Assembly: GCF_017654505.1 (NCBI RefSeq)
Contig: NC_054565.1
Location: 4,959,474-5,023,473 of the forward strand
DNA: 64,000 nucleotides
From: Polyodon spathula
Lineage: Eukaryota > Chordata > Actinopteri > Acipenseriformes > Polyodontidae
Reading direction: 5' to 3'
Below the pieces are notes generated by a model. That model saw only the letters and a list, made by a program, of their open reading frames with translations. It made no database searches and had not been told where the DNA came from. The stretch's first letter is position 1. Each line of letters starts with the position of its first letter. A program made the position numbers and the translations under genes. This document shows positions 11,790 through 24,715 of this stretch, piece after piece.

Positions 11790-13570
11790 CATGCAAATAT
11801 ATAGCACATGTAGACTGCTGTTGATTAGAAAGCAATATATACTGTATTGATTACTCTTTTTTATTGTTACCATGCAAGAAATAAACTTGCATTGTGTTTA
11901 TGTTTATAAGACTTACAAATGATGCCAGATTCCAGAATAGACAAGTTCCAGATTAGTCCACAGTGATGCTTGTTTAAAAGCATAACCTTTCATAATACTT
12001 CTGATATCAGGTGGATAATGATGCCATGGAAACAAATCAGTGTTTACCAAATTCTCTTTGGATTTGGTTTGGAGAGTCTGTGATTGATGCAAACAACCCA
12101 TATGCTTTAGCATAGCCTGTATTAGTCTAGGAGAACAGTCAAACAAGGAGCAGTCAGGCATTAGATACTTTTAAACACACTTTTTATTAAACTTACACCT
12201 CAAGGCCAGAAGATGTATACAACTTAGCCACCTAAAAATGTGAAAATGAGAAAAGCCATGTGATGGTTACTGCAGTATGTGTTTGAAGCCTGGACTTCCC
12301 CAGCATTCGAGGTGGCTGAATGGATGAAATTGTATTTCTTAGAAAGGTGTGTTGATTCACGAATCAATCATGGAGCATGGTGACCGTCTTTGCCTTTTCT
12401 TCCAGCTGTTTCTAGATTTTTAGTTTGACAGAGAGCTGAATGCGTGTCTGGGTGTGTTAGGCCCGTCACTGCCCTAGGCTGGTGTTCAATGTTTTTTTGT
12501 ATAACCGTCTATAAAACAGACAGCTTGATTTTATTAATCAAAATGTGCCTTCCAAAAAAAAAAAATTCTTAACTAGACAGTCCTTCAAACCGCTCTTAAA
12601 GAGTATGCAGCTTCAAATGTATATTTTAATTGTGTTGGTTCCTGACCTTTTAATTGTGATGTTTCATTTTAAATTATGATTGATGTGTTGTTATTTTAAC
12701 AGCTTCAGAGTTGCTACAGCGACAAGAAAATTTTGGACAATTATTAATCTGAGCTAAATTATTAAAATTACATTTCGAATAATAGTAGAAAAGAAAGCAA
12801 CAACACTGGTTCATTTAAAATGATAGAACTTGAATAAAGAACCCATCCATGAATGGAGTGCACCTACAATCATATGCTGATAATGACAAGCTTCAGTTTT
12901 TTACATTCAGTGCTCTTGCATATTCGTTTTATTTTGCGGCTCTGACCTGTGAAATTCGGGTCACTTAGATGGTCTGGAATTACAAACATCATAAAAAAGA
13001 AGGGGACCTATTAAACAAAAGAAACTAAGACATTTGATGCTATTTGCTAATTTTGTGAAGAGCTGCCAGTGTCATTGGTCAATATTATTATGCAACACTT
13101 TTTTTTTTAACTTACTGGAAGAAGATGTTTCTTTAAACTAGTTAGGCAGAATGAGGTAGTTCTAGTGCTACGTGTCTTTGTCAGTATGGGAGCATGTGTT
13201 TTGGGTGTCACCAGCAGAACCTTGCAAAGAAGCTCCCTAATCAAACCCTCTAAAAGAAAACCAAAAAACTGGAAACCTTTCTGAAACCAGAGTGTTGTGT
13301 GGTTTAATAAAAAGCAAGGCATGAAATGATCCCAGGCTTATAAAAGAGAGACTCCAGTGCCTGCGTGGAGTAAGCATGCCGTGTTTATGGCTTGTGGAGT
13401 CAGAGCCATCTTGGCACACAGGGGTCTGGCTGTTTCGTGTGGCAGGGCTGTGGTTTCCTGCAAAGTCTAAAATCGGAGTCTTTACCCGGTCTCCCAGATG
13501 TGACAGGGAGTGTATATTGCTTATTATTTCTAAATGTATAGAACACTGTAACAGGATTACAGTCAATGCT
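11790..13570. other. Non-coding stretch, mostly unique
   Basis: No gene was recognised. The only repeat noted is the block at 12836-12908, listed separately. Confidence 0.45.
12836..12908 (+). repeat. Dispersed repeat pair, copy 1
   Basis: GAACCCATCCATGAATGGAG, a CACCTACAATCATATG block and GATAATGACAAGC match 36688-36760 with only a few differences in the same orientation. Confidence 0.75.
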
Positions 13571-13789
13571 ATATAGTGTTGTTTTTTTTTTTTTTTAAAC
13601 TATATTCAGTTTTTGTTAAATACACTTTTTAACGTTCATTTCAGGAGGAAGGACTTCACCCCAACACATTTCATCACCTTTTAGTCACTTTAAAAATATA
13701 TACATTTTTTGGCCTCTCTTGGTTCAGTCAGTTCACATCCCTCCACCTCCTTCAATCACCACTTTTCAATTACCCCACGGTTACCCCAT

Positions 13790-13905
13790 ATAAAAGGTTA
13801 CCGTGGTACGTGTTGTTTTCAATATGCTTTACCATACCTCTCTGCTTTACAATGCTTACCTGTGCTTTATTACACTTTGCTATGCTTTTACAATGCAAAA
13901 CATTT
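13790..13905 (+). repeat. Degenerate ~20-bp 'CTTTACCATG' dispersed repeat
   Basis: ATGCTTTACCATACCTCTCT, GCTTTACAATGCTTACC and TGCTATGCTTTTACAATGC follow each other as in the 33.2-kb copy. Confidence 0.7.
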
Positions 13906-14299
13906 ATAAGGATAACTGGGGTTCCATAGTCTCGTCCAGATGGTCAGGTGATGGTCCCTGAAACCCAGTGGGTTTGAGGCTAAACGTTTTCTCTTGTACC
14001 ACGTATCAAATCCATCCCATTCACCCTGTTGTGGGGGTTTGTCCTGAGCTACTGAATATGCTGTAGATTCCACAAGAGGCTGAAAGTCACTGTAAGTTAG
14101 AAGGCTGCTTGAAATGGTCTTCACCAGCTGCTGCAGGCTTGAGGCTATGAACCTTGCTGAGCTTCTACTTTTTAAAAATACGTTTGTGGGATGCGTTGAA
14201 AAAACAGAAACAACCAAGCCAAATAACCAAATAAAAATGAATAATACACCCTTTCCATTCTACCTTGGGAGTGTTGCTCAACAAAATAATACATACACT

Positions 14300-14705
14300 T
14301 TCTCTTCATTACATAATCTGCAGCTTTGAAAGAAACATGTATTTTCATTTTACAACAATGCTTTTTACACTGCCTTGCACTTGTCCTCGCCCCATTCATT
14401 GGCTTCTTTCCTGTCAGTAACCAATCAGCTGTTTCCCCCCGATGACTGACATGCTTTCAGCCAATAACATGTTTTGACCCAGAAGACACTGCTGAAGGGA
14501 AATGACCAAGGAAGTAAAGCAGTTACAGACTTCCTGGAAGGCAAGGCAAACAAACAAAAAATGTAGTGTAGTACCAGATGCCTGTTTTAAATATGAAAAT
14601 ACATGTTTGCTGTAAAAAGTGTTCCTTTACAATAATAAAAAAAAAGAAAAACAGTTGAACCTATGTGGTAAAATTGATTTATTTTGTTAGCTACAATTAC
14701 ACAAA
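14300..14705 (+). mobile_element. Palindromic MITE family P, near-complete copy
   Basis: The left arm (ATAATCTGCAGCTTTGAAAG, AACATGTATTTTCATTTTA) and the right arm (AAATATGAAAATACATG, ending TGTTAGCTACAATTAC) are inverted relative to each other. The centre holds the family motif GTAACCAATCAGCTGTTTCC and a block with CAGACTTCCTGGAAGGCA. No coding capacity. Confidence 0.75.
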
Positions 14706-15059
14706 TCTATATTGTTATATCTGTAAAAATGTGCATTACATTAAATAAAGTGGTGACTTTGCTAATACTAATAAGACTGTATTTTGCTTTACAACTGCAT
14801 AGAGAACTGAGTGAGCACACAGAATTGAAATTCACCTATTACAGTGGCAGCCGGTTGCCTAAGTGGGCATTTAGATTGAAAATTATACCTTAATCTGGGG
14901 ATGCAAATGGTCCGCTTGCTCTAGCCTTTCCAATATAATTGAATCTGCTAAATATAACCCAAAATGGGCATCTTTGGGCAGGAATCTGTGTCATCTGAGC
15001 TGCGCCCTTAAGATAAAGTGACAGTGGGGTGTTTCTGGAGGTTAAGAGTCGGGGACAAA

Positions 15060-15260
15060 ATCACAGTAATTGTAGCTAACAGAATAATTCCATAAACTCC
15101 TCATCATTTTGCACTGCCATTCAATACATAAGTCTCAGGTGTGCAGTTTATAGCAAACATGTACTTTCATTTTAAAACATGATACATGGTACTAAAGAAA
15201 TCTCTGTTCACAAGCCATGCCTTCCAGGCAGCCTGTTGCTGCTTCACTTCTTTGGTCATT
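15060..15260 (+). mobile_element. Palindromic family P, left-arm fragment
   Basis: The start CACAGTAATTGTAGCTAACA, then GTGTGCAGTTTATAG, CATGTACTTTCATTTT and CTAAAGAAATCTCT, runs in the same order as the left half at 20.5 kb. The right half is missing. Confidence 0.65.
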
Positions 15261-15334
15261 CACCTCAGTAGTGTTTTCTAGCAGAAAACAAGGAAAAGAT
15301 AAATCATTTGAAACGGTTATCACAAAATAATCTA

Positions 15335-15600
15335 TTATTAATAATTATCACTTTGCAGACGCCCTTATCCAGGGTGACTTACAGTTGTTACAAAATATCA
15401 CATTACAAAGTATCACATTGCAAAATGTCACATTACAGATAAGAGCAGTTATAAAATACAAGTTAAAAAATTCAAATAAAAGCATAAGTTTAAGAATGAT
15501 TTTGACTAAGAGCAGTTAAACTTGTAGTAAAAATATTTGCTTCCAAGAGTACATTCCATTAAGAGCAAGTAGCAGGTACAATAAATGAATCAAGATACAT
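15335..15600 (+). repeat. Fish dispersed repeat with 'GCAGACGCCCTTATCCAGGG'
   Basis: The string CTTTGCAGACGCCCTTATCC, then AGGGTGACTTACAGTTG, is a common motif of fish interspersed repeats. A short tandem of TATCACATTACAAA-like units follows. Confidence 0.6.
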
Positions 15601-15710
15601 TGTTGAGATCAATAGATAAATTGTACTTTCATAGTTGTATTTGTATTTTTTTCCACATTCTCCATGAGCCACCATAAAACACTGGGTTATAGAGATCAAA
15701 AAGTCCCCCC

Positions 15711-16010
15711 TCACCGCTGTGTGTAGCTGGGGGGCAAGACAGACAGAGCCCCTCGCCACTGTGTGTAGCTGGGGGGGGTGAGACAGACAGCTTCTCACCG
15801 CTGTGTGTGGCTGAAGGGTGAGACAGACAGCCCCTCACCGCTGTGTGTGGCTGAAGGGTGAGACAGACAGCCCCTCACCGCTGTGTGTGGCTGAAGGGTG
15901 AGACAGACAGCCCCTCACCGCTGTGTGTGGCTGAAGGGTGAGACAGACAGCCCCTCACCGCTGTGTGTGGCTGAAGGGTGAGACAGACAGCCCCTCACCG
16001 CTGTGTGTGG
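15711..16010. repeat. 40-bp minisatellite, about 7.5 copies
   Basis: The unit is CTGTGTGTGGCTGAAGGGTG plus AGACAGACAGCCCCTCACCG. The first two copies are divergent and the later ones are virtually identical, so amplification at one end looks recent. Open frames run through because the unit lacks stops; I do not regard them as genes. Confidence 0.96.
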
Positions 16011-16184
16011 CGTGCTCACAGCAGCCTCCCTGTGCCCAGCTGTGTGTGCCGGCTCCTCCACCCTCTGCAAGCAGTAACAAGGTCTGGAAACCTTGCTGCA
16101 AATACTTTCCTATAAATAATTTGAATGTTGTTGCAGCGCATGTACCCATGCTGAAGATCAAGCCAATCTCATCTTTTTACCCAT

Positions 16185-16275
16185 GGAACCCACAAGATAC
16201 TGTTCCATGGAGACGAGGCACACCCTGGATAGTCTCCTCTTGACCAGTAGGGGTCAGTCTAGCACTGCTTTCCTC
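16185..16275 (-). mobile_element. Partial SINE, family A body
   Basis: CCAGTAGGGGTCAGTCTAGC and a nearby TCCTCTTGA block match the body of SINE family A copies at 21.3 and 24.5 kb on the minus strand. Confidence 0.5.
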
Positions 16276-16639
16276 TCAGCCCAGTGCAGGCTACCTGTGG
16301 GCATCCGGCCATTTTCAGAAACTTGGTAAAACGAGAATTTGAACGAACAAACTCAAGATTGTTTTGCTGTAATTATTGAGTCACTGGATACCTTCTTACC
16401 GTAATCTTTTTTCTTTTTGTTTTACTCAAAAACAAATTGTACAAAAAATACTGATGAAATCCAATGAAATAAAAACTAATAATAAAACTGGGTCAAATGT
16501 ATGTCTTTACACTCAAATGCAGTTTCATCATTTTTCATGTTACTTAACTAGTAAACAGCAACGCAGGCGCCCTTAACCTTATGAGCTGTTTATTTAGCAA
16601 CATAAACAGATTGTTTTCACATTAACTAAAAATGGAACA

Positions 16640-17011
16640 AAGGATGAGCACACGCATCTTCCGAAACGAGGGCCATCAGCCATCTGCTTTTTTTTGCTCT
16701 GCAAGCCTGCCGTGCAGCCATCTCACAACTTACAGCGTCAGAGGACCACGCAGTTGTGAATTGCATACAGGCAGGTCTTCAGGCACCTGGCCAGCCACAG
16801 GGATCACTGGTGTACGGTGAACCAAGGACTCCCCAGCAGACCTAACTCTCCCTGCCCGGGCAGCGCTTGGCCAATTGTGCGCCGCCCCCTAGGAACTCTC
16901 GTCCACGGTCAGCAGTGGCATTGCTTGGATTCAAACCAGCAATTTCCAAGCTATAGGGTGCATCCTGCATTCCGGACAGAGTGCCTTTACTGGTTGCGTA
17001 ACTTGGGAGCC
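16640..17011 (-). mobile_element. tRNA-derived SINE, family B
   Basis: On the minus strand the element begins GGCTCCCAAGTTACGCAACC and has a near-canonical B box GGTTTGAATCC (16927-16937) after an A-box-like stretch around 16984-17002. The conserved body string GGCGGCGCACAATTGG follows, then a long tail. This layout is that of tRNA-derived SINEs known from ray-finned fish. The 3' boundary is approximate. Confidence 0.8.
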
Positions 17012-17219
17012 CAAACATTCCTTTTTGAACAGCAGTACACATTTTGGTTTTAAGGAGATAAAAACGTTTGTGCATCTCTAGTTCACAGTATAATATATCT
17101 TGTATTTTCCTACTGTAGATCCGGTACTGCATGTAAGGCAAGTCCTTCTACAGTCCTTCCTTGCACAGTGTACTCTGTTATTCTGTTCATGGTGGATGAA
17201 GGGTTAAAATAGAACAGCA

Positions 17220-17237
17220 GGGGGGGGGGGGGGGGGG
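17220..17237. repeat. Poly-G run (18)
   Basis: An uninterrupted G homopolymer; length is uncertain in sequencing. Confidence 0.95.
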
Positions 17238-17385
17238 TTAATCGGGTCCAACTGACGGCTCTGACATTTCACTAATGCTCCATGTTAATTGATTCTCTCA
17301 TTTCCATTTGTCTCTGTTAGAGACAGACAGATGAGAGGGCTCCTGCAGCGCGAGGCTTGGCTGTATGCCCGGACAAACTGACTCT

Positions 17386-17462
17386 CCCCCCCCCCCCCCC
17401 CCCTCCCCTCCTCTCTCTCACACACACACACACTGTATCTCACCTGCTCTCCCCTCCTCTGT

Positions 17463-17513
<51 letters not shown>

Positions 17514-17720
17514 TATCTCACCTGCTCTCCCCTCCTCTCTCTCTCTTTTTTCTCTCTCCATCTCTCACCTGCTCTCCCTCTCTCCCGATCTCCTTCTCTC
17601 TCACACACACACTGTATCTCACCTGCTGTCCCTCCTCTCTCTCTCACTCTTTTTCTCTCTCAGTCTCTCCTGCTCTCTTTCTCCCCTCCCCCCCTTCTCT
17701 CTCTGCTCTTTTTCTCAGAT
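17386..17720. repeat. C-run and CT/CA-rich compound tandem block
   Basis: A run of 18 C is followed by alternating (CT)n and (CA)n with a recurring ~57-110 bp segment that contains CTGTATCTCACCTGCT. The longest CA tract is 17465-17511. Long apparent frames on both strands are repeat artefacts. Confidence 0.9.
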
Positions 17721-17800
17721 CTGAATGATCTTTATTGGCATGATAAGCAATGGCAAAGTGAATGCAGCACATGTACAGAAATATGAAATATTATATTTAA
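17715..17800 (+). repeat. Fish dispersed repeat 'CTTTATTGGCATGATAA'
   Basis: TGATCTTTATTGGCATGATA followed by GGCAAAGTGAATGC matches a widespread fish repeat motif. A second copy lies at 18315-18400, and 18140-18240 is related. All are bordered by CT-rich DNA. Confidence 0.6.
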
Positions 17801-17944
17801 TAAACTCCTCATCCCCTTTTGATCAAGATAGCGCCTTCTCTTTCTGCCAGCTTCAGAGAATATTTCTATGGATTTTGTACAGTGGAGAATGAGATTCAAT
17901 CTCTCCACAGTCCCACTGGTTATCTCCTTTATCTCTCTATCCTC

Positions 17945-18029
<85 letters not shown>
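17945..18029. repeat. (TC)n microsatellite
   Basis: About 42 perfect TC dinucleotides. Confidence 0.97.
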
Positions 18030-18032
<3 letters not shown>

Positions 18033-18314
18033 TGCATTCTGTCTATCTCTCATCTTTCCTGGTCTGCTTCTCATCTGCTCTCCCATTCTCCCTCCCTTAC
18101 TCTTGTCTTCTCTCTTTCTCACTCTTATGCTCTACCTCTTTCCCTTTCAAATTCAAATTTGGCTAACCAAAGTCATGCAAGCATGGCCAAAGCTAGTGTA
18201 GCAAATATAAGGAAGATGGAGATGTCTATCTCTGCACTGAATGAGTTTTCTGGCTGTAATATACTGTGCACGGATTTCTGCTACCGCTTTTTCTCTCTGG
18301 TCTCTCTTTCTCTC

Positions 18315-18400
18315 AATTCACTTCAGTTCAAAAAGTCTTTATTTGCATGATAACTTATACAGGTATTGCATGAATTTGTGCATCTCATGTACCACGATAA
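18315..18400 (+). repeat. Fish dispersed repeat 'TCTTTATTTGCATGATAA', second copy
   Basis: AGTCTTTATTTGCATGATAA and TACAGGTATTGC resemble the copy at 17.7 kb, again following CT-rich DNA. Confidence 0.5.
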
Positions 18401-18509
18401 ACATCACAAGAACAGAGAAAACTGCATTTCCAATGAGGTGGCTGCAGGATGCAATATTTTTCGCCCTACCCCAGAAACAATTCTCTGTATTTTGTAAAGA
18501 GCTATAGAG

Positions 18510-20440
18510 AATGAAAGGGGTTTTCCACTTGTGCAAAGGTTGCAGGCCAAGTCAGTTGGGGTATGTGTGGCATGCGACCATGCCATTAGCAGGTTTTGAC
18601 GTTAAGCAGTTAAGTTTTCAGTTGTTAAGTATTAATTAAACAGAATATTAAAACGTGTTGATTATTCAAAACAAAGCGTTCCCTCGGCTGCCCTTGTCTA
18701 CACAATTAGTACACACCAATCGATAACATTCTGTCAGTGTGATTTAATACAGAACCTGTCGAGATCAAACCAGCTCAAACTGACACTCATATTTTATCTG
18801 TGATTATTGTTTTACCTTTCTTTTATCCCTTTGACATCAAATCACTTTGATTTCCCTTTTGCTTGTTTCCTTAGAGAAGTGTCATTTCTGCAGTGAATTG
18901 TGGGATAGTGGTCTTGGGAAGGACGTCATCTCTGATTAAACTCCATGAAGAAATATATTTCAGCATCGATATGGCAGTAAAGATGTCAGTGCCCTGAGTG
19001 AAAGGGAAATGAACTTCCAATCGGCTTTTAAATCACTCCATGCAAAACTTCACTGACATTGATTTTTTTGTCCGATCATTATGGTGAGGCAGCTTTTCAT
19101 ATTCTGGAATTAGCATATTAATTAATAGGCTTGTTTGGTTTCATTTAATATCAGCCGACTCGGAAAATACAAATATCAGCACACTTATGAGTAAAATGTA
19201 AGTATGACAGACAGACAGACAGACAGGAACACAACTTATACCCTCAGATTATGATGCACTCAACAACCCCTCGCGAAAAATTGAAACACCTTGCAGACTA
19301 CCTGCCCTCGTAAGGTGCCACAGAGTTTGCCAGTGTAAGATTTATGAATGAAGGTAAACATGGACTATAATACTTCTATGCTATAATGACCAGGCCATGT
19401 TTCAATTATAACAATGTTAACCATTTATTAGTTTCAAATCCCTTCATTACATACTACATTGAACGATACTGTTTAGATACAATATCTGCCACTAGTATTA
19501 ACAGAGATAAACAATTGATCAGATTACCCCTGGAGACAGTCCTCAGATTGACACAATGATGGTCCACGATGATCCTGGAGGTATTAGAAGCTTCTCTCTC
19601 TGTGTCGCCTCCATGCCCGGTATTTATACCATATGGGCTCAGGACATACGTGACTACAGTCTGTTTTTGTATCTTTCTAATTCTCAATAGAATGGAGCCC
19701 TTTAGCTGTCACTCCATTCAAGTGCAGCCAGCCATTAACCAACCTCTTTTACAAGGTGACTGTGGTTAATTGTTTACCATCTTTCATCCCATGCATTTCT
19801 GCACATGCTTCATCTCTCCAATCATTTTAAAATGACTCCACTAAGCCAAACAGCACCTCTGTTAAACTGGTTTAACGTTACCCAGACATGTTACTCTCAG
19901 ATGATATTTCCAATACATTTTCATCCTACACCCTCTCGAATCACAGCCATCCTGGCTGCTCGTGGTGGCCATGCATCCTACTGACAGTGCTGCTGACCCC
20001 TGTACATGGTAAGTTGCTGTAATGTGAAACTCGTTTGGTGAAGTAGCATTTAATTAAAGAGTTTACATTTGCTGGAGGGATGCAGTGTAGTCACTTTACA
20101 GCTGGCTTGAGCCTCGCTTCTTGCAAGTTTACAAGCCTTATCACAGTTTATTTAAAAAGTAGCTGCTCTTTATAGCTAATAAAATGTTAACAGCGCAGGG
20201 GAATAAATTTCCGTTGCTTCAGCCTGTCACCAGTGAGAACCTTGTAAATGAGTGCTCTCCATTTCTACAGGTACTAATCAAAGCTTTCTTACAGCTCCTT
20301 TGGGAATTTAAAGGAAATGCTTCGTTTCCTCTTCCCAATCACTTCCTTCTTGTGTTACGGTTAATAAGACCCCACAGCTTCCTGTGGCATCATGCTTTTG
20401 TGACGCTGGACCATGTGCCTTTGTGTACTCAAGGGTGTGC
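18510..20440. other. Non-coding stretch with no recognised feature
   Basis: Unique-looking DNA with only a short (GACA)n tract near 19205-19227. No gene could be supported. Confidence 0.45.
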
Positions 20441-20472
20441 TTAATTGAAGCCGACTCCAAAAGCACTGAACG

Positions 20473-21002
20473 TAATTGTAACTAACAAACTGGTTATATA
20501 CGTCTTCTCTGCTATGCACGTCAATTAACAATGTGCAGTTTATAGATGAACACGTGTTTTAGCAATGTACTTTCATTTTCAATTGCGATATCTGATTGGA
20601 CACTAGATTAAAGAAATCTCTTTGCATGCTTTTAGACTCTTGACCTTCCTAGATCACCAGTACAGTGAAACTGTCCGCACCCCTTTTGGGGCTTGTTTAT
20701 TGTCAATAACCAACCAGCTGTTTCCCGTTATGACTGTTATGCTTTGCAACCTATGAGATGCTGTGACCCCCAAGAAACTGCTTGGGTGAAATGGCCTAGC
20801 ACATTAAGCAGTAGCAGACTTCCTGGAAGGCAGGGCAAACAAACTGAGAGCTTAATTTAATAAGTGTAGTACAAGATGTCATGTTTTCAAATGAAAATTC
20901 AAGTCTGTTATAACATGTTTGTTTCAAAACTGCACATTGGAGTGCTACAGCGTGTATGAAAGCGCATGATAGATTTTTAAATGGATTTTGTCATCTACAG
21001 CC
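20473..21002 (+). mobile_element. Palindromic MITE family P, best full copy
   Basis: Left arm: GTAATTGTAACTAACAAA, AATGTGCAGTTTATAG, ATGTACTTTCATTTTC. Right arm reversed: TGTAGATGACAAAATCC, AATGTGCAGTTTTGAAAC, TTGAATTTTCATTTG. The arms are imperfect inverted repeats of about 130 bp around a centre with AATAACCAACCAGCTG. No transposase. Confidence 0.75.
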
Positions 21003-21229
21003 ACTTTAAAATCGCCTTGTTGTGCACAAAATCATAAAGCAGAAAAAATCCCCCCAAAAAACACTCTTCTTTAGTTTGCAGGTTATTATTGTCCGTTACT
21101 ATGACCCTTTTGGAAAAGGATAGCAACCACATTCCTCAAAATGTAAGCAGGATTACTGTTTATTCCAGGTTCACTCTTGTGCTGGACTTCAACTAACAGA
21201 CTGACCAACTGCACTCCCTCACAACCCCA

Positions 21230-21405
21230 ACAACAGAACTGAAGCTCAGTAGGCATCCTCTGATCCCACGACCAAGCCAATCACCACATTACAACGAGGT
21301 GCTCATGAATGTTGCCTCCTGGAGGACAAAGGTCAGCCCTGCAGTGTCATCTTGAACTCACAAGGTAGATGGCCAGTAGGGGTCACTGTAGCACAATGGA
21401 GAGTA
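21230..21405 (-). mobile_element. SINE family A, body fragment
   Basis: The order GGCATCCTCTGATCCCACGA, CTCCTGGAGGACAAAGGTCA, GGCCAGTAGGGGTCACTGTA matches the 24.4-kb copy. The tRNA-like head is not present. Confidence 0.7.
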
Positions 21406-22204
21406 AGTACTTGCTTACCCACAGGGAGGTATTTTTCTGATACAATTTCTGCTGGAATAGTTGAAAAAAAAAATTAAAAAAAAAATCGAAATCATACTTA
21501 AAACACTGAATAAATATTAAACAGGTAAGAAATTTAATATTTGGAAAATCTAAATGATTTGGGTTTAGGAAAGGTGGTACCCCCCGAAAGAGGGTGTCAT
21601 GCAGTCTTTTATTTCTTCCCTCAGCTAATCAGAGACAGCTTTGTCGATTCATTGATCCCTTTGCCCGGGTGTCTGTGAAAGAGACAGTGGAGTCTTTTAT
21701 CCTCTATCACTTGTCGTGGTGATTCAGAGCCTCTTCATACAGTACTGTGCGCTGACCGGCACTTGCAGTCAATCTAGTGACCCCAGATGTGGAACACATG
21801 GCAAATTGCTCTTAATTCATTTCATGAGTTAATCTGTGAAACAAAAGCCCTACCTATTTAAGTAATTTAGCTTTCTCTCCCCTTCAGTTCAAAGCCATGA
21901 ACAATGCTTTAAAAAGTAGCTTGACATTTTCCTAGAACATTCTCTTAATATTAATTGTGCACTTGTAATATTAATTATAAATGTATAAAGTGTCTGTTTG
22001 TAACTGTAAATAAACTATCTGGGATGTATGCTTGCCTTAACTTGTTATAGACAGGGGTTAATTTGTGCCAGATCACACCAGATCCCAGATATTTTTGTCT
22101 GACAGATGAAAATGGAACACTTTGCAAATGATGAACCAAATAATAATAATACAAAAAATTTAATTGTTCTAAAAAATGTTAAAAAAAAAACACTCCAAAA
22201 CTAC

Positions 22205-22290
22205 AGTTCTTTATAAGAGCAGAGTCATGCTCCTGTTCAAAGCTGCAGATTATGTTAAAACACAGCTAGCAAAGAAGGGCATGCAGCTAC
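22205..22290 (-). mobile_element. Palindromic family P arm fragment fused to a Tc1 remnant
   Basis: On the minus strand ACATAATCTGCAGCTTTGAA is identical to the left arm at 14.3 kb. It lies just beyond the point where the transposase frame loses homology, marking the break of the Tc1 element. Confidence 0.5.
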
Positions 22291-23214
<924 letters not shown>

Positions 23215-24369
23215 TATATAGGTGTGTGTGTGTAAATAAAGGAGAATTCAAGTTTAAAATGTATATCATTTTTGATATTATATGTAATATCAAACTTATA
23301 TATTAAAATAAGAAAAACAAACCTGAATAGCAGCTCTAATTGCCCCCGTTAGACTAAGCAAGCCTACCTGTATATAAGTTGCCTGGCGGAAGCCGTGGGT
23401 GTTCTCAAGGCACTCCTTGTGGTATACAATCCCTTAGAGGCAGCTTGGTGAGTCCCTGGCCTCCCTGACAATGCGTGGGACTGGATCTGGCTTCACAGCA
23501 ATCTAATTACAGCTAATGAGAATCTCAACCTGATCCAATTTAAATGAGACATTTAATATTAGTGGAAATCAAAGCTTAGGGTATGTAACACCTCCACATG
23601 GAAATCTCTATGTAGCATATGGAAATATATACTTGAGATGTCGGTTTTACGTGTAGAATATGTTTATGGATTTCAATTTAGTAAATAAAAAAAAACTAAA
23701 TGTGTAATATATTTTTCAAATTATTTTAGAAGGAATATATTTAAATATGTTATGAAAAGTGACCCCAATACAGAAAAATCACAACCATCACTTTGGAAAA
23801 ACAGGAACGCTTCCCTGTTTCGGTCTTTTTTTTTTTTTTTTTTGTTGCCTTCTTGAGTAGTTTTCACCTTGTAAAGGTAAAAAGCACTATGCAATTATCA
23901 CATCAGCTAGACGTGCAAAGCAATTGCTTCTCGGTGTATTCCCCATGCATGGTATTGTGACTCCACAGAGAATTACAGAACTACGATACGAGGAAGGATG
24001 AAAAGAACACAAAGCTTGATCCAGCTTTGAAACACAAGCACACAACTTGCAGTTAAAGACGAAACAGCACGAGCAAAGCGAGAGTCTTTTATCAGACATC
24101 GTTTCTCACACTAAACTGGACATGCACAAAATGGGCCAAACTCTCAGGCTGATGTATCAAAAGCAGTCATATTTTTTTTAACTGGATAATTTACTCCTGA
24201 TTTAGGTATTCTCAGAACGTTGTTCTAGTAGGTAAAAATAAAAGTTAAATCAGTTCAATAAAATAGGTCCATCTTTTATAAATTAAATTTGGTTTGTTTA
24301 GTTTTCGAGTGACCAGTTTTCTCCCCAATGCTTAATTATGTTCACCATAGCAATTCCCCACAACAGCTG

Positions 24370-24715
24370 CCACTGAAGGTCAGCGGACATCTTCCGATTT
24401 CACAACCGAGCCAATTGCCTCTTTGCACCCAGGACCTCGACCGTGCATGTCAGTGAGATACTGGCCTCTGGAGGACAAAGGCCAGCCCTGTGCGAGTCTG
24501 CTTGAGCTCACCAGGTGCCTGGCTGGTAGGGATCGTTGTAATGTGATGAGGAGAAACAGTGCTTGACGGTTTTGCCTCCCTAACCTGTGAAAGCACCAGA
24601 ACCAACGTAACACTCTCTAGAATTCCCAGCCAAGATCAACGACAGCACAGCCAGGAGGCTGCGCTCCTCTGACTGTATGACTCACCCTGTACACCACAGG
24701 ACCACGCCTTTACCA
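24370..24715 (-). mobile_element. SINE family A, near full length
   Basis: Read on the minus strand, the head (GGTAAAGGCGTGGTCCTGTG, CAGGGTGAGTCATACAGTCA) has tRNA-like A-box character. The body follows: TTGATCTTGGCTGGGAATTC, GTTAGGGAGGCAAAACCGTC, GGGCTGGCCTTTGTCCTCCA, ending near GGAAGATGTCCGCTGACC. Partial copies with the same order occur at 21.2, 27.7, 32.6, 41.0, 42.1, 56.3 and 60.9 kb. Confidence 0.8.

Noticed and set aside
15711..16010. CRISPR-like regular repeats
   Set aside because: The 40-bp units are directly adjacent with no spacers, and the DNA is vertebrate.
17285..18350. Several frames above 100 codons on both strands
   Set aside because: They run through CT, CA and GA repeats and have no recognisable domain.
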